Assembly: GCF_024692365.1 (NCBI RefSeq)
Contig: NZ_JAILMR010000114.1
Coordinates: 1-64,000 of the forward strand
Source of the DNA: Ruminococcus sp.
GTDB taxonomy: Bacteria; Bacillota; Clostridia; Oscillospirales; Ruminococcaceae
Length of the DNA: 64,000 bases
Direction: 5' to 3'
The translations under genes were made by a program, and so were the position numbers. This document shows, one piece after another, positions 9,331-17,462 of the stretch. The stretch's first letter is position 1. Every line of letters starts with the position of its first letter. Under the pieces are notes generated by a model, which saw nothing but the letters and a program-made list of their open reading frames with translations, searched no databases and had not been told where the DNA came from.

Positions 9331-9497
9331 AGTAAAAGAGTTGGTAAAGCATCACAAATATTAATCTAATTTGTAGATGTTCTAACAAATTGGGGCTGCC
9401 GTTTCCTCCTTGCGGCTGATAGTTTAACTACCTGATTCATTCAAATTACCACGAAACTTCGGCGCGGTTGAGTTTATCTTGACAGCGCCGTTGTTTT
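9331..9497 (+). ncRNA. Candidate small RNA, about 167 nt, class unknown
   Basis: A promoter upstream and a terminator hairpin at 9460-9497 bound a transcript with no credible coding frame. A first hairpin pairs GCATC-ACAAAT with ATTTGT-a-GATGT (about 9349-9380). A second short stem GCCG/CGGC (about 9398-9416) holds a pyrimidine-rich loop containing CCTCC, the complement of a Shine-Dalgarno site, which in known regulatory RNAs can base-pair with mRNA starts. Size and isolated position would fit 6S RNA or a trans-acting regulator, but I could not match the sequence to a family. Neighbours on both sides are minus-strand genes. Confidence 0.55.
9460..9497 (+). terminator. Terminator of the candidate small RNA
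   Basis: CGGCGC (9460-9465) pairs with GCGCCG (9485-9490) across a 19-base loop and is followed by TTGTTTT. Confidence 0.65.
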
Positions 9498-9530
9498 GCC
9501 TATCCGACTAAGCAAATCGAAAAATACACT

Positions 9531-9561
9531 AAAAAGCCGTCCTCTCACAGAGAACGGCTTT
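9531..9561 (-). terminator. Terminator of the glpAB-DUF1667 operon
   Basis: On the minus strand an AAAGCCGT/ACGGCTTT stem with further internal pairing is followed by TTTTTAGTG, just past the DUF1667 stop codon. Confidence 0.8.
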
Positions 9562-9564
9562 GAT

Positions 9565-9915
9565 TTATTGTACGGATTTTGTTACAGTTACCTGTGAACC
9601 TGTTCCGAGAAGATCATCAATAATGACCTGACCAACCTTAACAGGCAAATGAACTTCCGCCGCCTTGATAGCAGCTGTACATTCAGCGATCATGCCCTTC
9701 GGAACAGGCTGTGCTGTCTTCACAGGTACAGGTCTACCCTCAACAGAGATCACAGTGGTGGTTATAGTTCTTGTAGGATTTGAGATCTCACTTTCGGCAT
9801 AGATCTCGCCACGCTTGCAGGTGTTTCCGCTCACCGAGATAACTTTTCCGCCATCGAACTCTACGGTCAGTTCACAGCCCATGGGGCAATTTATGCAAAT
9901 AAGATTCCTCGTCAT
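9565..9915 (-). CDS. DUF1667 protein of the anaerobic glycerol-3-phosphate dehydrogenase cluster
   Basis: 116 residues. The N-terminus holds CINCPMGC followed by a further cysteine in GNTCKRG, a CxxC-x2-C...C pattern that resembles the Fe-S segment of molybdopterin oxidoreductases and is typical of DUF1667. The domain is found in Clostridia directly after GlpA- and GlpB-like flavoproteins, as here (3 bases after the GlpB-like gene). It probably carries electrons or stabilises the complex in place of GlpC, which is an inference from context. Confidence 0.88.
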   Translation of the reverse strand: MTRNLICINCPMGCELTVEFDGGKVISVSGNTCKRGEIYAESEISNPTRTITTTVISVEGRPVPVKTAQPVPKGMIAECTAAIKAAEVHLPVKVGQVIIDDLLGTGSQVTVTKSVQ

Positions 9916-9918
9916 GAC

Positions 9919-11178
9919 TCACACCTCCTCGATCTCAACTGTGATATCGCAGGACACGCTCTCAAGCTTCTCTTTTTTGATGATGATATCAAGCATCTCG
10001 CTTGGGACAAGTATCCTGCTTTTACGGCGCACAAGTTCGTCATCGCCCGCTTTTATGACGATCGAACAATCCTTGTAAACACCTGTTACCCTGAACCTTA
10101 TATGGACATCACCAAGCAAGTCAGCAGTGTGTATCTCCGCAGGAACTGTGTATCTTACGCCGTTTTTCGGCACAATTTTTATAGCAGACGTACTGTCAGG
10201 AGCACAGCCGCGCTTAACGAATGCAGCCGCACTCTCACCAGCTCTAGCAGCTTCTTCCGAAACAAAATCCACAAGGTCATGAACGTGCAGAACATTTCCG
10301 CAGGCAAACACACCATCAATATCAGTTTCAAGACCTTCATCAACGATGGGTCCATTGGTACGAGGATCGATACCAACGCCGCAATTTTTAGAAAGCTCAT
10401 TTTCGGGAATAAGTCCACAGCTGAGAAGCAAAGTATCACAAGGATAGAACTGCTCCGTACCTGCGATAGTCGTGTTTGTGCTATCAACTTCGGCGATAAC
10501 TACACCCTCCAGCTTTTCCTTGCCCTTGATATCAACGACTGTATGGCTCAAAAGAAGAGGTATTCCAAAATCATCAAGGCACTGAACGATATTTCTTTTA
10601 AGTCCGCTTGAATAAGGCATAAGTTCAGCAACTGCCGCAACATGAGCACCCTCCAGAGTCATTCTTCTTGCCATGATAAGACCTATATCTCCGGAACCCA
10701 GAATAACAACTTCCTTACCGGGAACATAGCCCTCACAATTGACCAGTTTTTGCGCTGTACCAGCCGTATAAACACCCTGTGGTCTGAATCCAGGAATATT
10801 CAGCGCCCCGCGGGGTCTTTCACGGCAACCCATCGCAAGAATGACAGCTTTTGCACGTATTTCCTCAACACCGCGATTACGGCTTAAAATTGTAACGACC
10901 CTCTCCTTCGAGATATCCAGAACCATCGTTTCTGTCTCGTAAGGAATGTTCATATCACGTACTTTTTCGGCATACCGCTCGGCGTACTCAGGACCCGTGA
11001 GTTCCTCTTTGAAAGTGTGTAGACCAAATCCGTTGTGTATGCATTGGTTGAGAATACCGCCCAGTTCATTGTCACGCTCGAATATAACGATATTCTCCAT
11101 GCCCTGTTCTCTAGCCGAGACAGCCGCTGCCATTCCCGCAGGACCGCCTCCGACTATGACGATATCAAACTCACGCAT
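9919..11178 (-). CDS. FAD/NAD(P)-dependent oxidoreductase, GlpB-like partner
   Basis: About 419 residues. The dinucleotide-binding motif VIVGGGPAGMAAA lies at the N-terminus, a second nucleotide-binding site (VVILGSGDIGLIMARR) near residue 165 binds NAD(P)H, and a third GxxxACGN motif (VFACGNVLH) near residue 300 contacts FAD. This is the pyridine-nucleotide disulfide oxidoreductase fold without a redox CxxxxC. ATG at 11178 is chosen because AGGAGG sits 9 bases upstream; a GTG at 11184 would be too close. It overlaps the GlpA-like gene by 8 bases. It likely accepts electrons from the GlpA-like subunit. Confidence 0.85.
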   Translation of the reverse strand: MREFDIVIVGGGPAGMAAAVSAREQGMENIVIFERDNELGGILNQCIHNGFGLHTFKEELTGPEYAERYAEKVRDMNIPYETETMVLDISKERVVTILSRNRGVEEIRAKAVILAMGCRERPRGALNIPGFRPQGVYTAGTAQKLVNCEGYVPGKEVVILGSGDIGLIMARRMTLEGAHVAAVAELMPYSSGLKRNIVQCLDDFGIPLLLSHTVVDIKGKEKLEGVVIAEVDSTNTTIAGTEQFYPCDTLLLSCGLIPENELSKNCGVGIDPRTNGPIVDEGLETDIDGVFACGNVLHVHDLVDFVSEEAARAGESAAAFVKRGCAPDSTSAIKIVPKNGVRYTVPAEIHTADLLGDVHIRFRVTGVYKDCSIVIKAGDDELVRRKSRILVPSEMLDIIIKKEKLESVSCDITVEIEEV

Positions 11179-12583
11179 CTTCACACACCTCCTGTCTGCC
11201 GTTCTTTTTTATATCTCCTATTCCGCAGCCCAGTTTTTCGGAAAGCAGCAGGATAGTCTTAGGCGAACAGAATCCTGCCTGACAGCGACCCATTCCAGCC
11301 CTTGTGCGGCGTTTCACTCCATCGAGAGTTGTTGCACCGAGAGGTCTGTTTATCGCATCAATTATCTCACCCTCAGTGATAGTCTCACAACGGCAGACAA
11401 TATTGCCGTATGCAGGATTCTCCTTGATAAGAGCGTTCTGCGATTTCCTGTCGAGTTCTGCAAAATGAACCAATCCTTTGCGAGTAGCTTTGTAGTTTTC
11501 TTTTATTTTAAGGTCTGTATTATTGGACAGTAATTCTCTCAACATCTCAGCTATGGCAGGGGCACTGGTAAGTCCCGGAGATTCAATACCAGCCGCATTG
11601 AAGAAATTCGTAGCGGCTTCTTCGATGATAAAATCGTGTGTATCTCCGACTGCACGAAGCCCCGTGAAGCTGGTTATCACCTTGTTGAAAGGAAGTCCCT
11701 CAACCGACAGCGAACCCTTTGCTTTGACTTCGGCTATACCCGAAGCAGTGGTCGCAGTGTTCTCCTTATCATCGATGTTTTCAGCTGTAGGACCTACAAG
11801 CAGGTTACCGTGAACTGTCGGCGTAACAAGGATACCCTTGCCCATTTTGGTCGGAAGTTGGAAAATAGTATGGCTGACAGTACTGCCCGCGTCCCTGTCC
11901 ATCAGCATATATTCGCCCTTTCTTGGCGTTATCGTAAATCGCTTTTCGGCTACCATTTCGCTGATATCGTCAGCGTAAACACCTGCACAGTTGAAAATTG
12001 CGCGAGTTTCAAACTCGCCCTTATCTGTGATGACTTTATAGCCGCCCGACATTTTTTCGATACCTGTGACCATGGTCGAAAGTTTGAATTCAGCACCGTT
12101 TTCAAAGGCATTTTCAGCGAATGCCAATGTCATCTCAAAGGGACAGACTATTCCCGATGTTGGAGCATAAAGTGCGTATTTTACATCAGCTGAAAGATTC
12201 GGCTCACTGGCGCGTGCTTCATCACCTGTAATTATTTCAAGACCCTCAACGCCGTTCTTTTTGCCTTTTTCCAGTAGCTTTTCAAGATCAGGCAACTGAG
12301 CTTCATCAAAACAGAGTACCATCGCACCATTCTGCTTGAATGCAAAATCCAGTTTTTTGTACAGTTCACGAATCATAGCATTTCCGCGGACATTCAGCTT
12401 AGCTTTCAGTGTACCTGGTTCAGCGTCAAATCCTGCATGGACTATGGCACTGTTCGCCTTGCTGGTACCCTCACATACATCGCTCTCTTTTTCGATAACG
12501 CATATACCGAGTTCGTACTTAGCCAGTTCAGCAGCAGCCGCACAACCTGTCACACCGCCGCCAATGATGATAACATCATACAT
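11171..12583 (-). CDS. glpA: Glycerol-3-phosphate dehydrogenase-like flavoprotein with BFD iron-sulfur domain
   Basis: 470 residues. An FAD-binding DAO domain starts at once (VIIIGGGVTGCAAAAEL). The C-terminal 80 residues form a BFD-like [2Fe-2S] domain with cysteines in IVCRCE and GRCQAGFC. This architecture matches anaerobic glycerol-3-phosphate dehydrogenase GlpA and related Clostridial 2-hydroxyacid oxidases. The start at 12583 has AGGTG at good spacing and begins at the FAD motif; upstream extension to 12643 would add residues without homology. First gene of a three-gene operon with the GlpB-like and DUF1667 genes. Substrate assignment beyond the family is not certain. Confidence 0.82.
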   Translation of the reverse strand: MYDVIIIGGGVTGCAAAAELAKYELGICVIEKESDVCEGTSKANSAIVHAGFDAEPGTLKAKLNVRGNAMIRELYKKLDFAFKQNGAMVLCFDEAQLPDLEKLLEKGKKNGVEGLEIITGDEARASEPNLSADVKYALYAPTSGIVCPFEMTLAFAENAFENGAEFKLSTMVTGIEKMSGGYKVITDKGEFETRAIFNCAGVYADDISEMVAEKRFTITPRKGEYMLMDRDAGSTVSHTIFQLPTKMGKGILVTPTVHGNLLVGPTAENIDDKENTATTASGIAEVKAKGSLSVEGLPFNKVITSFTGLRAVGDTHDFIIEEAATNFFNAAGIESPGLTSAPAIAEMLRELLSNNTDLKIKENYKATRKGLVHFAELDRKSQNALIKENPAYGNIVCRCETITEGEIIDAINRPLGATTLDGVKRRTRAGMGRCQAGFCSPKTILLLSEKLGCGIGDIKKNGRQEVCEDA

Positions 12584-12647
12584 CATATCACCTGCATTTC
12601 TAGTTTTTGTTAAATTATAAACAATTAAACGTTTATCTTTCATATAA

Positions 12648-12676
12648 ATTGTAGCATATATGCACGATTATGTCAA
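12648..12676 (-). promoter_or_regulatory. Promoter of the glpA-like operon
   Basis: TTGACA (12671-12676) and TACAAT (12648-12653) on the minus strand with a 17-base spacer. Confidence 0.75.
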
Positions 12677-12741
12677 GCTTTATTAACAAGTATAGTCTTA
12701 TCACATTACATACATTTATTATATGCACATTCATTCAAATA

Positions 12742-12762
12742 ATTTGAGAGTAGTTCTCAAAT
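12742..12762. promoter_or_regulatory. Palindromic candidate operator upstream of the zinc operon
   Basis: ATTTGAGA and TCTCAAAT form a perfect 8-bp inverted repeat around GTAGT. It lies 32 bases above the -35 element of the fur-family gene. A metal-dependent regulator of the Fur family encoded by the first gene could bind here and control its own operon. The half-site does not match the classic 7-1-7 Zur or Fur box, so the assignment rests on position and symmetry. Confidence 0.5.
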
Positions 12763-12794
12763 GTAAACTTTATGTTAAGTACACCGAAATGCCG

Positions 12795-12823
12795 TTGACA
12801 GCGTCGTTTTACTATGGTATAAT
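12795..12823 (+). promoter_or_regulatory. Promoter of the zinc uptake operon
   Basis: TTGACA (12795-12800), 17-base spacer, TATAAT (12818-12823): a perfect vegetative promoter 45 bases before the regulator gene. Confidence 0.85.
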
Positions 12824-12867
12824 ACAAAATTGAAATTTACTCTCGTTTTCAAAAAGGAGGTATCACC

Positions 12868-13278
12868 GTGGCAAAGTACAACACCGTCCAAAGGGGCGAA
12901 TTGCTTGAATTTATGGGCAGGCACAAATCTTCTGCTTTTACAGTTAAAGAGATAGCCGATATGATGCGCGCTGACAGTGAGATACCCAAACCTCCCGGAG
13001 AAAGCACGGTATACCGACTTATAAAGGAGCTTGTTGAGAGCGGTGAGGTGAAGAGGACTGTCCGCGGCAACAGTAGAACTTTCGTTTATCAGCTGACCGA
13101 CGGCGAGAACTGTCATCATCATCTGCATATGAAATGTATCTCATGCGGCAAACTTTATCATATGGACGACGAATCGAGTCGCGCTCTTGTTGAGCGTATT
13201 TTGCAGGAAGACAGTTTCGAGATAGACAGCAGCGCAGTGCTCCCCGGTAAATGCGGCGGGTGCAGAAGCGGCAAGTGA
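12868..13278 (+). CDS. zur: Fur-family metalloregulator, probably Zur
   Basis: 136 residues with an N-terminal winged helix (ESTVYRLIKELVESGEV, about 45-62) and a C-terminal dimer and metal domain. Two CxxC pairs (Cys90/93 and Cys129/132) make the structural zinc site, and a histidine cluster (His83-85, His87, His98) supplies the sensing site. GTG start after AAGGAGGT. Fur relatives include Fur, Zur, PerR and Mur; zinc is inferred because the next genes encode ZnuACB. Likely represses its own operon when zinc is plentiful. Confidence 0.88.
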   Translation: MAKYNTVQRGELLEFMGRHKSSAFTVKEIADMMRADSEIPKPPGESTVYRLIKELVESGEVKRTVRGNSRTFVYQLTDGENCHHHLHMKCISCGKLYHMDDESSRALVERILQEDSFEIDSSAVLPGKCGGCRSGK

Positions 13279-13334
13279 TGAAACACATTGCTGTACAACA
13301 ATTTGGATAGTATGACATCTGATGGAGGATATAT

Positions 13335-14321
13335 ATGATAAAAAAGATAATGAACGTTCTGGTTTGTGCTTCTATGCTCGGTCTTACTGCCTGCGGAGGT
13401 TCGGTTTTCGCACAGAGTTCTGCAAAAGACAATGGCAAACTAAGCGTTGTTTGCACAACTTTTTCGTGCTACGACTGGACTAAGGAGATAATGGGCGATC
13501 ATGTTGATGATGCTGATCTCACTTATCTTCTTGAAAACGGCACCGACCTGCACAGCTTCCAGCCATCTGCCGCTGATATAGCAGAGATAACAAGCTGTGA
13601 CGTTTTTGTATATGTTGGCGGAGAATCTGAGGAATGGGCTGAAGACGCTCTGAAAAATGCTTCCAACAAGGATATGAAGGTCATCAAGCTGATGGACGTT
13701 CAGGGCTTAAATACAAAAGAAGAAGAGATCAAGGAAGGTATGCAGGGCGAAGAAGAGGAAGAAAACGAACATTCCGAAGAACCCGAATACGATGAGCATA
13801 TCTGGCTTTCACCAAAGAATGCGCAGATACTCTGCGTAAGCATTGCAGATGCTCTATGTGAAGCTGATCCCGACAATGCCGAGGACTATAAGGCTAATCT
13901 CAATGGCTATTCAGAAAAACTGGACGAACTTGACAGCAAGTTTGAAGACGCTGCCGCAAACGCAAAAGTCAAAACTATCGTTTTCGGTGACAGATTCCCC
14001 TTTAGATATCTCTGTGACGACTACGGTCTGGACTACTTTGCAGCTTTCGTAGGCTGCTCGGCTGAAACAGAAGCATCTTTTGAAACTATTGCTTTTCTCG
14101 TAAATAAGACCGACGAACTCGGTGTAAATACGATTTTTACCATCGAGAATTCCGATGGCAAGATAGCACAGGCTATAATCAGCAATTCAAAGAATAAAAA
14201 TCAGAAGACTGCTGTTCTCAATTCTCTGCAGTCTGTAAGCGCAAATGATATCGAGAACGGCATGACTTACATCTCAATGATGGAAGAGAACTGCGAAGTT
14301 CTAAAAGCCGCTATCGACTAA
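13335..14321 (+). CDS. znuA: Zinc ABC transporter substrate-binding lipoprotein
   Basis: 328 residues of cluster A-1 metal-binding protein. The signal peptide ends in LTAC (Cys20 lipidated). His in TDLHSFQPS and in YDEHIWLSP are the first two metal ligands, with an acidic loop between them (EEEEENEHSEEPEYDEH), the usual zinc-collecting loop. At the position where many ZnuA proteins carry the third histidine the sequence reads GDRFPFRYL, so an aspartate may stand in; similar sequences occur in other Clostridia as far as I recall. It delivers Zn2+ to ZnuB. Confidence 0.9.
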   Translation: MIKKIMNVLVCASMLGLTACGGSVFAQSSAKDNGKLSVVCTTFSCYDWTKEIMGDHVDDADLTYLLENGTDLHSFQPSAADIAEITSCDVFVYVGGESEEWAEDALKNASNKDMKVIKLMDVQGLNTKEEEIKEGMQGEEEEENEHSEEPEYDEHIWLSPKNAQILCVSIADALCEADPDNAEDYKANLNGYSEKLDELDSKFEDAAANAKVKTIVFGDRFPFRYLCDDYGLDYFAAFVGCSAETEASFETIAFLVNKTDELGVNTIFTIENSDGKIAQAIISNSKNKNQKTAVLNSLQSVSANDIENGMTYISMMEENCEVLKAAID

Positions 14322-14344
14322 TAATAAATTATAGTACAGATTTC

Positions 14345-14371
14345 ACCCTTGTCCGTTATGCGTACAAGGGT
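14345..14371 (+). other. Intergenic hairpin between znuA and znuC
   Basis: ACCCTTGT pairs perfectly with ACAAGGGT over an 11-base loop. No T-run follows, so it is not a standard terminator. A processing site or stability element that sets a higher znuA level than znuCB is a reasonable reading. Confidence 0.5.
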
Positions 14372-14393
14372 AGTATAATGATGGAGAAGTAAA

Positions 14394-15113
14394 ATGGGCA
14401 AGCAGATAGAATGTAAAAACTGCACCTTAGGATATGAGGGCGTACCTGTAACGGAAGGAATAAATTTCACCGTTAACAGCGGCGATTATCTCTGTATCCT
14501 GGGTGAGAACGGTTCAGGCAAAAGCACGCTGATAAAGTCGCTGCTTGGGCTTAGACCTGTTATGAAAGGCGATATTGACTGGTGCGAAGCCAAGCACGGT
14601 GAGATAGGCTATCTACCTCAGCAGACGCTGGTACAAAGGGACTTTCCTGCTTCGGTAAGGGAGATAGTTATATCAGGCTGTATGGCAAAGGGAAAATTCC
14701 ACCCCTTTATTCTCAAAGAGGACAAAGAAAGAGCTGCAAAAGCTATGGAGCAGCTTGGTATCACCGACCTTGAAAAGCATTGCTACCGTGAGCTTTCAGG
14801 CGGTCAGCAGCAGAGAGTTCTGCTGGCAAGGGCGCTGTGTGCATCGGGAAAGATACTTCTTCTCGATGAACCTGTTACAGGTCTCGACCCCAAGGCACAG
14901 AATGACTTGTATGAAATGATAGCAAAACTCAACGCTGATGGGATGACCATAATAATGGTATCACACGATATCCATGCCGCAGTTAAGTACGCGAGCCACG
15001 TTCTGCATATTGGCAGCAAAAAACAGCTGTTTTACGGAACAAAGGAAGATTATGTAAACAGTAAGCTCGGACAGAGCTTCATCAATTCGGAGGAGGCAGA
15101 GCACGATGAATGA
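14394..15113 (+). CDS. znuC: Zinc ABC transporter ATPase
   Basis: 239 residues. Walker A GENGSGKST (about 37-45), the Q-loop, the signature LSGGQQQR (about 134-141) and Walker B LLLDEP with GLD following are all intact, and the switch histidine is in MVSHD. It powers uptake through ZnuB. Start after GGAG; the stop overlaps the znuB start by 8 bases. Confidence 0.96.
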   Translation: MGKQIECKNCTLGYEGVPVTEGINFTVNSGDYLCILGENGSGKSTLIKSLLGLRPVMKGDIDWCEAKHGEIGYLPQQTLVQRDFPASVREIVISGCMAKGKFHPFILKEDKERAAKAMEQLGITDLEKHCYRELSGGQQQRVLLARALCASGKILLLDEPVTGLDPKAQNDLYEMIAKLNADGMTIIMVSHDIHAAVKYASHVLHIGSKKQLFYGTKEDYVNSKLGQSFINSEEAEHDE

Positions 15114-16008
15114 AACTATCCAAACTCTGCTGACCTATTGGGATTTGGAATTTGTAAGGTACGCCGTTATAGTCGGTCTGCTGATAGCACTGTGTTCATC
15201 ACTGCTCGGCGTGACGCTTGTGCTGAAAAGATTTTCGTTTATCGGCGATGGTCTTTCACACGTAGCTTTTGGCGCTATGGCTATTTCGACTTTACTTTCT
15301 GTTACACTAAAACAAGCTTCTCATGGCAACAGTGTTTTCGCGAAATTTCTTGAAGACACCAATGGGATGGTGATAATTCTTCCCGTAACACTTCTTGCGG
15401 CTGTGCTGCTGCTGAGAACGGGTCAGAACACCAAGATAAAAGGCGATGCCGCTATCGCTATGATATCGGTAGGCTCGCTGGCACTTGGTTATATGCTTAT
15501 GAATATGTTCCCGGGTTCGGCAAACGTATCGGGCGATGTTTGCTCAACTTTGTTCGGCTCGACTTCGATACTCACGCTGACAAGCACTAAGGTAATAATT
15601 TGTGCAATACTTGCAGCTATCGTTATAGCCGTGTTCATTATTTTCTACAACCGAATATTTTCAGTTACATTTGACGAGAATTTCGCAAAGGCAAGCGGTG
15701 TGAAATCTGACGGATACAACCTGCTCATAGCTATAATTACCGCAACAATAATCGTGCTTGCTATGAATCTGGTGGGCTCACTGCTGATATCTGCACTGAT
15801 AATATTCCCTGCACTTTCGTCTATGAGACTTTTCAAGAGCTTCAAAAGCGTGGTAATATGTTCAGCTGTGATATCGGTAATATGCGCATTTGTTGGCATG
15901 GTAGTTTCGATACTGAATTCAACACCTGTCGGTTCAACGATAGTAACAGCCGACATCGCTGTATTCCTGTTGTTCAGCCTTATCGCTGCTGTTACAAAGC
16001 GAAATTGA
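15106..16008 (+). CDS. znuB: Zinc ABC transporter permease
   Basis: 300 residues of ABC-3 family permease with about eight to nine membrane segments spread over the whole length. The segment MNLVGSLLISALIIFPAL is the conserved cytoplasmic-loop region of this family. Overlap with znuC means coupled translation. It forms the channel for Zn2+ (manganese possible for the family, but the zinc set around it argues otherwise). Confidence 0.95.
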   Translation: MNETIQTLLTYWDLEFVRYAVIVGLLIALCSSLLGVTLVLKRFSFIGDGLSHVAFGAMAISTLLSVTLKQASHGNSVFAKFLEDTNGMVIILPVTLLAAVLLLRTGQNTKIKGDAAIAMISVGSLALGYMLMNMFPGSANVSGDVCSTLFGSTSILTLTSTKVIICAILAAIVIAVFIIFYNRIFSVTFDENFAKASGVKSDGYNLLIAIITATIIVLAMNLVGSLLISALIIFPALSSMRLFKSFKSVVICSAVISVICAFVGMVVSILNSTPVGSTIVTADIAVFLLFSLIAAVTKRN

Positions 16009-16024
16009 TATCGGAGGGATAACA

Positions 16025-16630
16025 ATGAAAAAATATGCTGCACTGCTACTGACAGTGCTTATGCTTGCGGGGTGTGGAAACACTTCACAAGTCGATAAGA
16101 TAAAAGAAGAAAGAGAAAAGACAGGAACCGGCGAAGTTACGCTCTCCCCTACTGATGAAGCTGTTGCAGCCGAGGCTGAAAAGGCTGTCAGCGAACAGCA
16201 GGAGAATATTACTGAGATCGTCACTTCTCAGCAGCCTGCGGTGCTTGCACCAGATGAAGATGAACTGAAAAACGGCGATATCGACATTGACCTTACTTCG
16301 CTGAATCCCAATATGCTTTATGCCGAAGTCTTTCAGATCACGGGTGACCCTGAAAAATATCAGGACATGAAGATCCGTGCCAAAGGAACTTTCAACTATA
16401 TGATGGACGATGGCACCGAATACTTCGCAGTATTTATGGCAGATGCAGCAGCCTGCTGTCAACAGGGACTTGAATTCCGCACATCCGAAAATCTTACCTA
16501 CCCCGATGATTATCCTGCAATAGGATCGCCAATCATCGTAACAGGCACATTCAATTGCTACAAAGAAGGAGTTTTCACTTACTGCGAACTCAAAGATGCA
16601 GTCATTGAGATTCCAGAAGATACGGAATAA
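16025..16630 (+). CDS. Lipoprotein of the zinc operon, unknown function
   Basis: 201 residues. Signal peptide with lipobox LAGC (Cys17). Residues 20-90 are a charged, low-complexity linker; residues about 95-198 form a compact beta-rich domain with AACCQQGLEF and a second region ending in GVFTYCELKDAVIEI, which reads like an OB-fold. Cys-Cys plus two further cysteines could bind metal. It follows znuB by 16 bases with its own GGAGG and precedes the operon terminator, so a role in zinc handling at the surface is inferred from position. Confidence 0.75.
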   Translation: MKKYAALLLTVLMLAGCGNTSQVDKIKEEREKTGTGEVTLSPTDEAVAAEAEKAVSEQQENITEIVTSQQPAVLAPDEDELKNGDIDIDLTSLNPNMLYAEVFQITGDPEKYQDMKIRAKGTFNYMMDDGTEYFAVFMADAAACCQQGLEFRTSENLTYPDDYPAIGSPIIVTGTFNCYKEGVFTYCELKDAVIEIPEDTE

Positions 16631-16687
16631 AAAAGTGAACAGCAAACAGATATGTCATATGACTCTTCTGTTTGCTGTTCACTTTTT
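16630..16687. terminator. Long bidirectional terminator
   Basis: A perfect 21-bp inverted repeat (16630-16650 with 16667-16687) around a 16-base loop, with A-runs and T-runs at the stem ends so that it works on both strands. It separates the zinc operon from the converging dockerin gene. Confidence 0.9.
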
Positions 16688-16731
16688 GGTTGTAAAAAAG
16701 CCCCCAGTATTCCGGGGACCAATTAACAAAT

Positions 16732-17064
16732 TTATCGAACACCTTTGATAATAGCGGAAAGAATTGTAATATCAGTGATATTCACAATACGATCTCCGTT
16801 AAGATCGGCAACCGAAATATCACCCAGTATTTTTTTACCTTTTATATGTGAAGCAACAACATTAATATCGTCAATATTGACCTTACCGTCGCCGTTTACA
16901 TCTCCGCGAACCTTCTCAGCAACAGTGTAAACCTGTCTCTCAGTTTCTTCAACGAGAACAGGCTTATCGAGAACGGTAGAAGCGTATGCAGATACGACTG
17001 CCGTACTCATACACATTATCGCTGCTGCAAGAGCCGAAATTTTCTTCACAATAGTCATGTTCAT
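16732..17064 (-). CDS. Secreted minimal dockerin protein
   Basis: 110 residues from the ATG at 17064, which follows GGAGGT at 7 bases; the longer frame from 17079 would place that site inside the gene. A signal peptide (about 1-27, ending VSAYAS) is followed by a 25-residue linker and a type I dockerin made of two calcium loops, DVNGDGKVNIDD and DLNGDRIVNITD, each followed by a helix. Dockerins bind cohesin domains and attach enzymes to cellulosomes. No catalytic domain is present, so this is an adaptor, a competitor, or a calcium-binding surface peptide. An upstream hairpin may control it. Confidence 0.88.
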   Translation of the reverse strand: MNMTIVKKISALAAAIMCMSTAVVSAYASTVLDKPVLVEETERQVYTVAEKVRGDVNGDGKVNIDDINVVASHIKGKKILGDISVADLNGDRIVNITDITILSAIIKGVR

Positions 17065-17122
17065 TCTGCATACCTCCATTCATCATTCAAGTCATTAATT
17101 CATTTAACAAAAGAAAGCTTAT

Positions 17123-17154
17123 AAAAAACCGCACCGCAAACCTTTCGCGATACG
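17123..17154 (-). promoter_or_regulatory. Terminator-like hairpin in the dockerin leader
   Basis: Minus strand: CGTATCGC (17154-17147) pairs with GCGGTGCG (17137-17130) with two G-U pairs, then G and six T. It lies between the promoter (17176-17204) and the start codon, about 14 bases after the predicted transcript start, so most transcripts could stop here unless the hairpin is blocked. Confidence 0.5.
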
Positions 17155-17175
17155 CTGACCTTCCTCACTGTAGTC

Positions 17176-17204
17176 ATGATACCACAACTCAGACTAAAAG
17201 TCAA
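17176..17204 (-). promoter_or_regulatory. Promoter of the dockerin gene
   Basis: TTGACT (17199-17204) and TATCAT (17176-17181) on the minus strand, 17-base spacer. Confidence 0.75.
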
Positions 17205-17424
17205 CAGTATAGTTTATACTTTGTATCAATTTACATAAAGATATTATAATTAGCCGACTTATATTGTACATTACGCAAAAATCGTTATCTTTCAGTTTTT
17301 ATAAATATTAGCATATTTATATTTCATATATAGAAAGTATAAAATATCTGAGATCAACTAATAATGTATAAGTAAACAAGCTATCTCAACTGCTGAAATT
17401 CAAATCAGATCAATTCCGCGACTA

Positions 17425-17455
17425 CAAAAAAACACTTCCCATGATTAGGAAGTGT
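17425..17455 (-). terminator. Terminator after the cyclase gene
   Basis: ACACTTCC (17455-17448) pairs with GGAAGTGT (17439-17432), followed by a run of T on the minus strand. The rest of 17205-17424 is AT-rich with no gene that I can support. Confidence 0.85.
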
Positions 17456-17462
17456 CTTTTCG

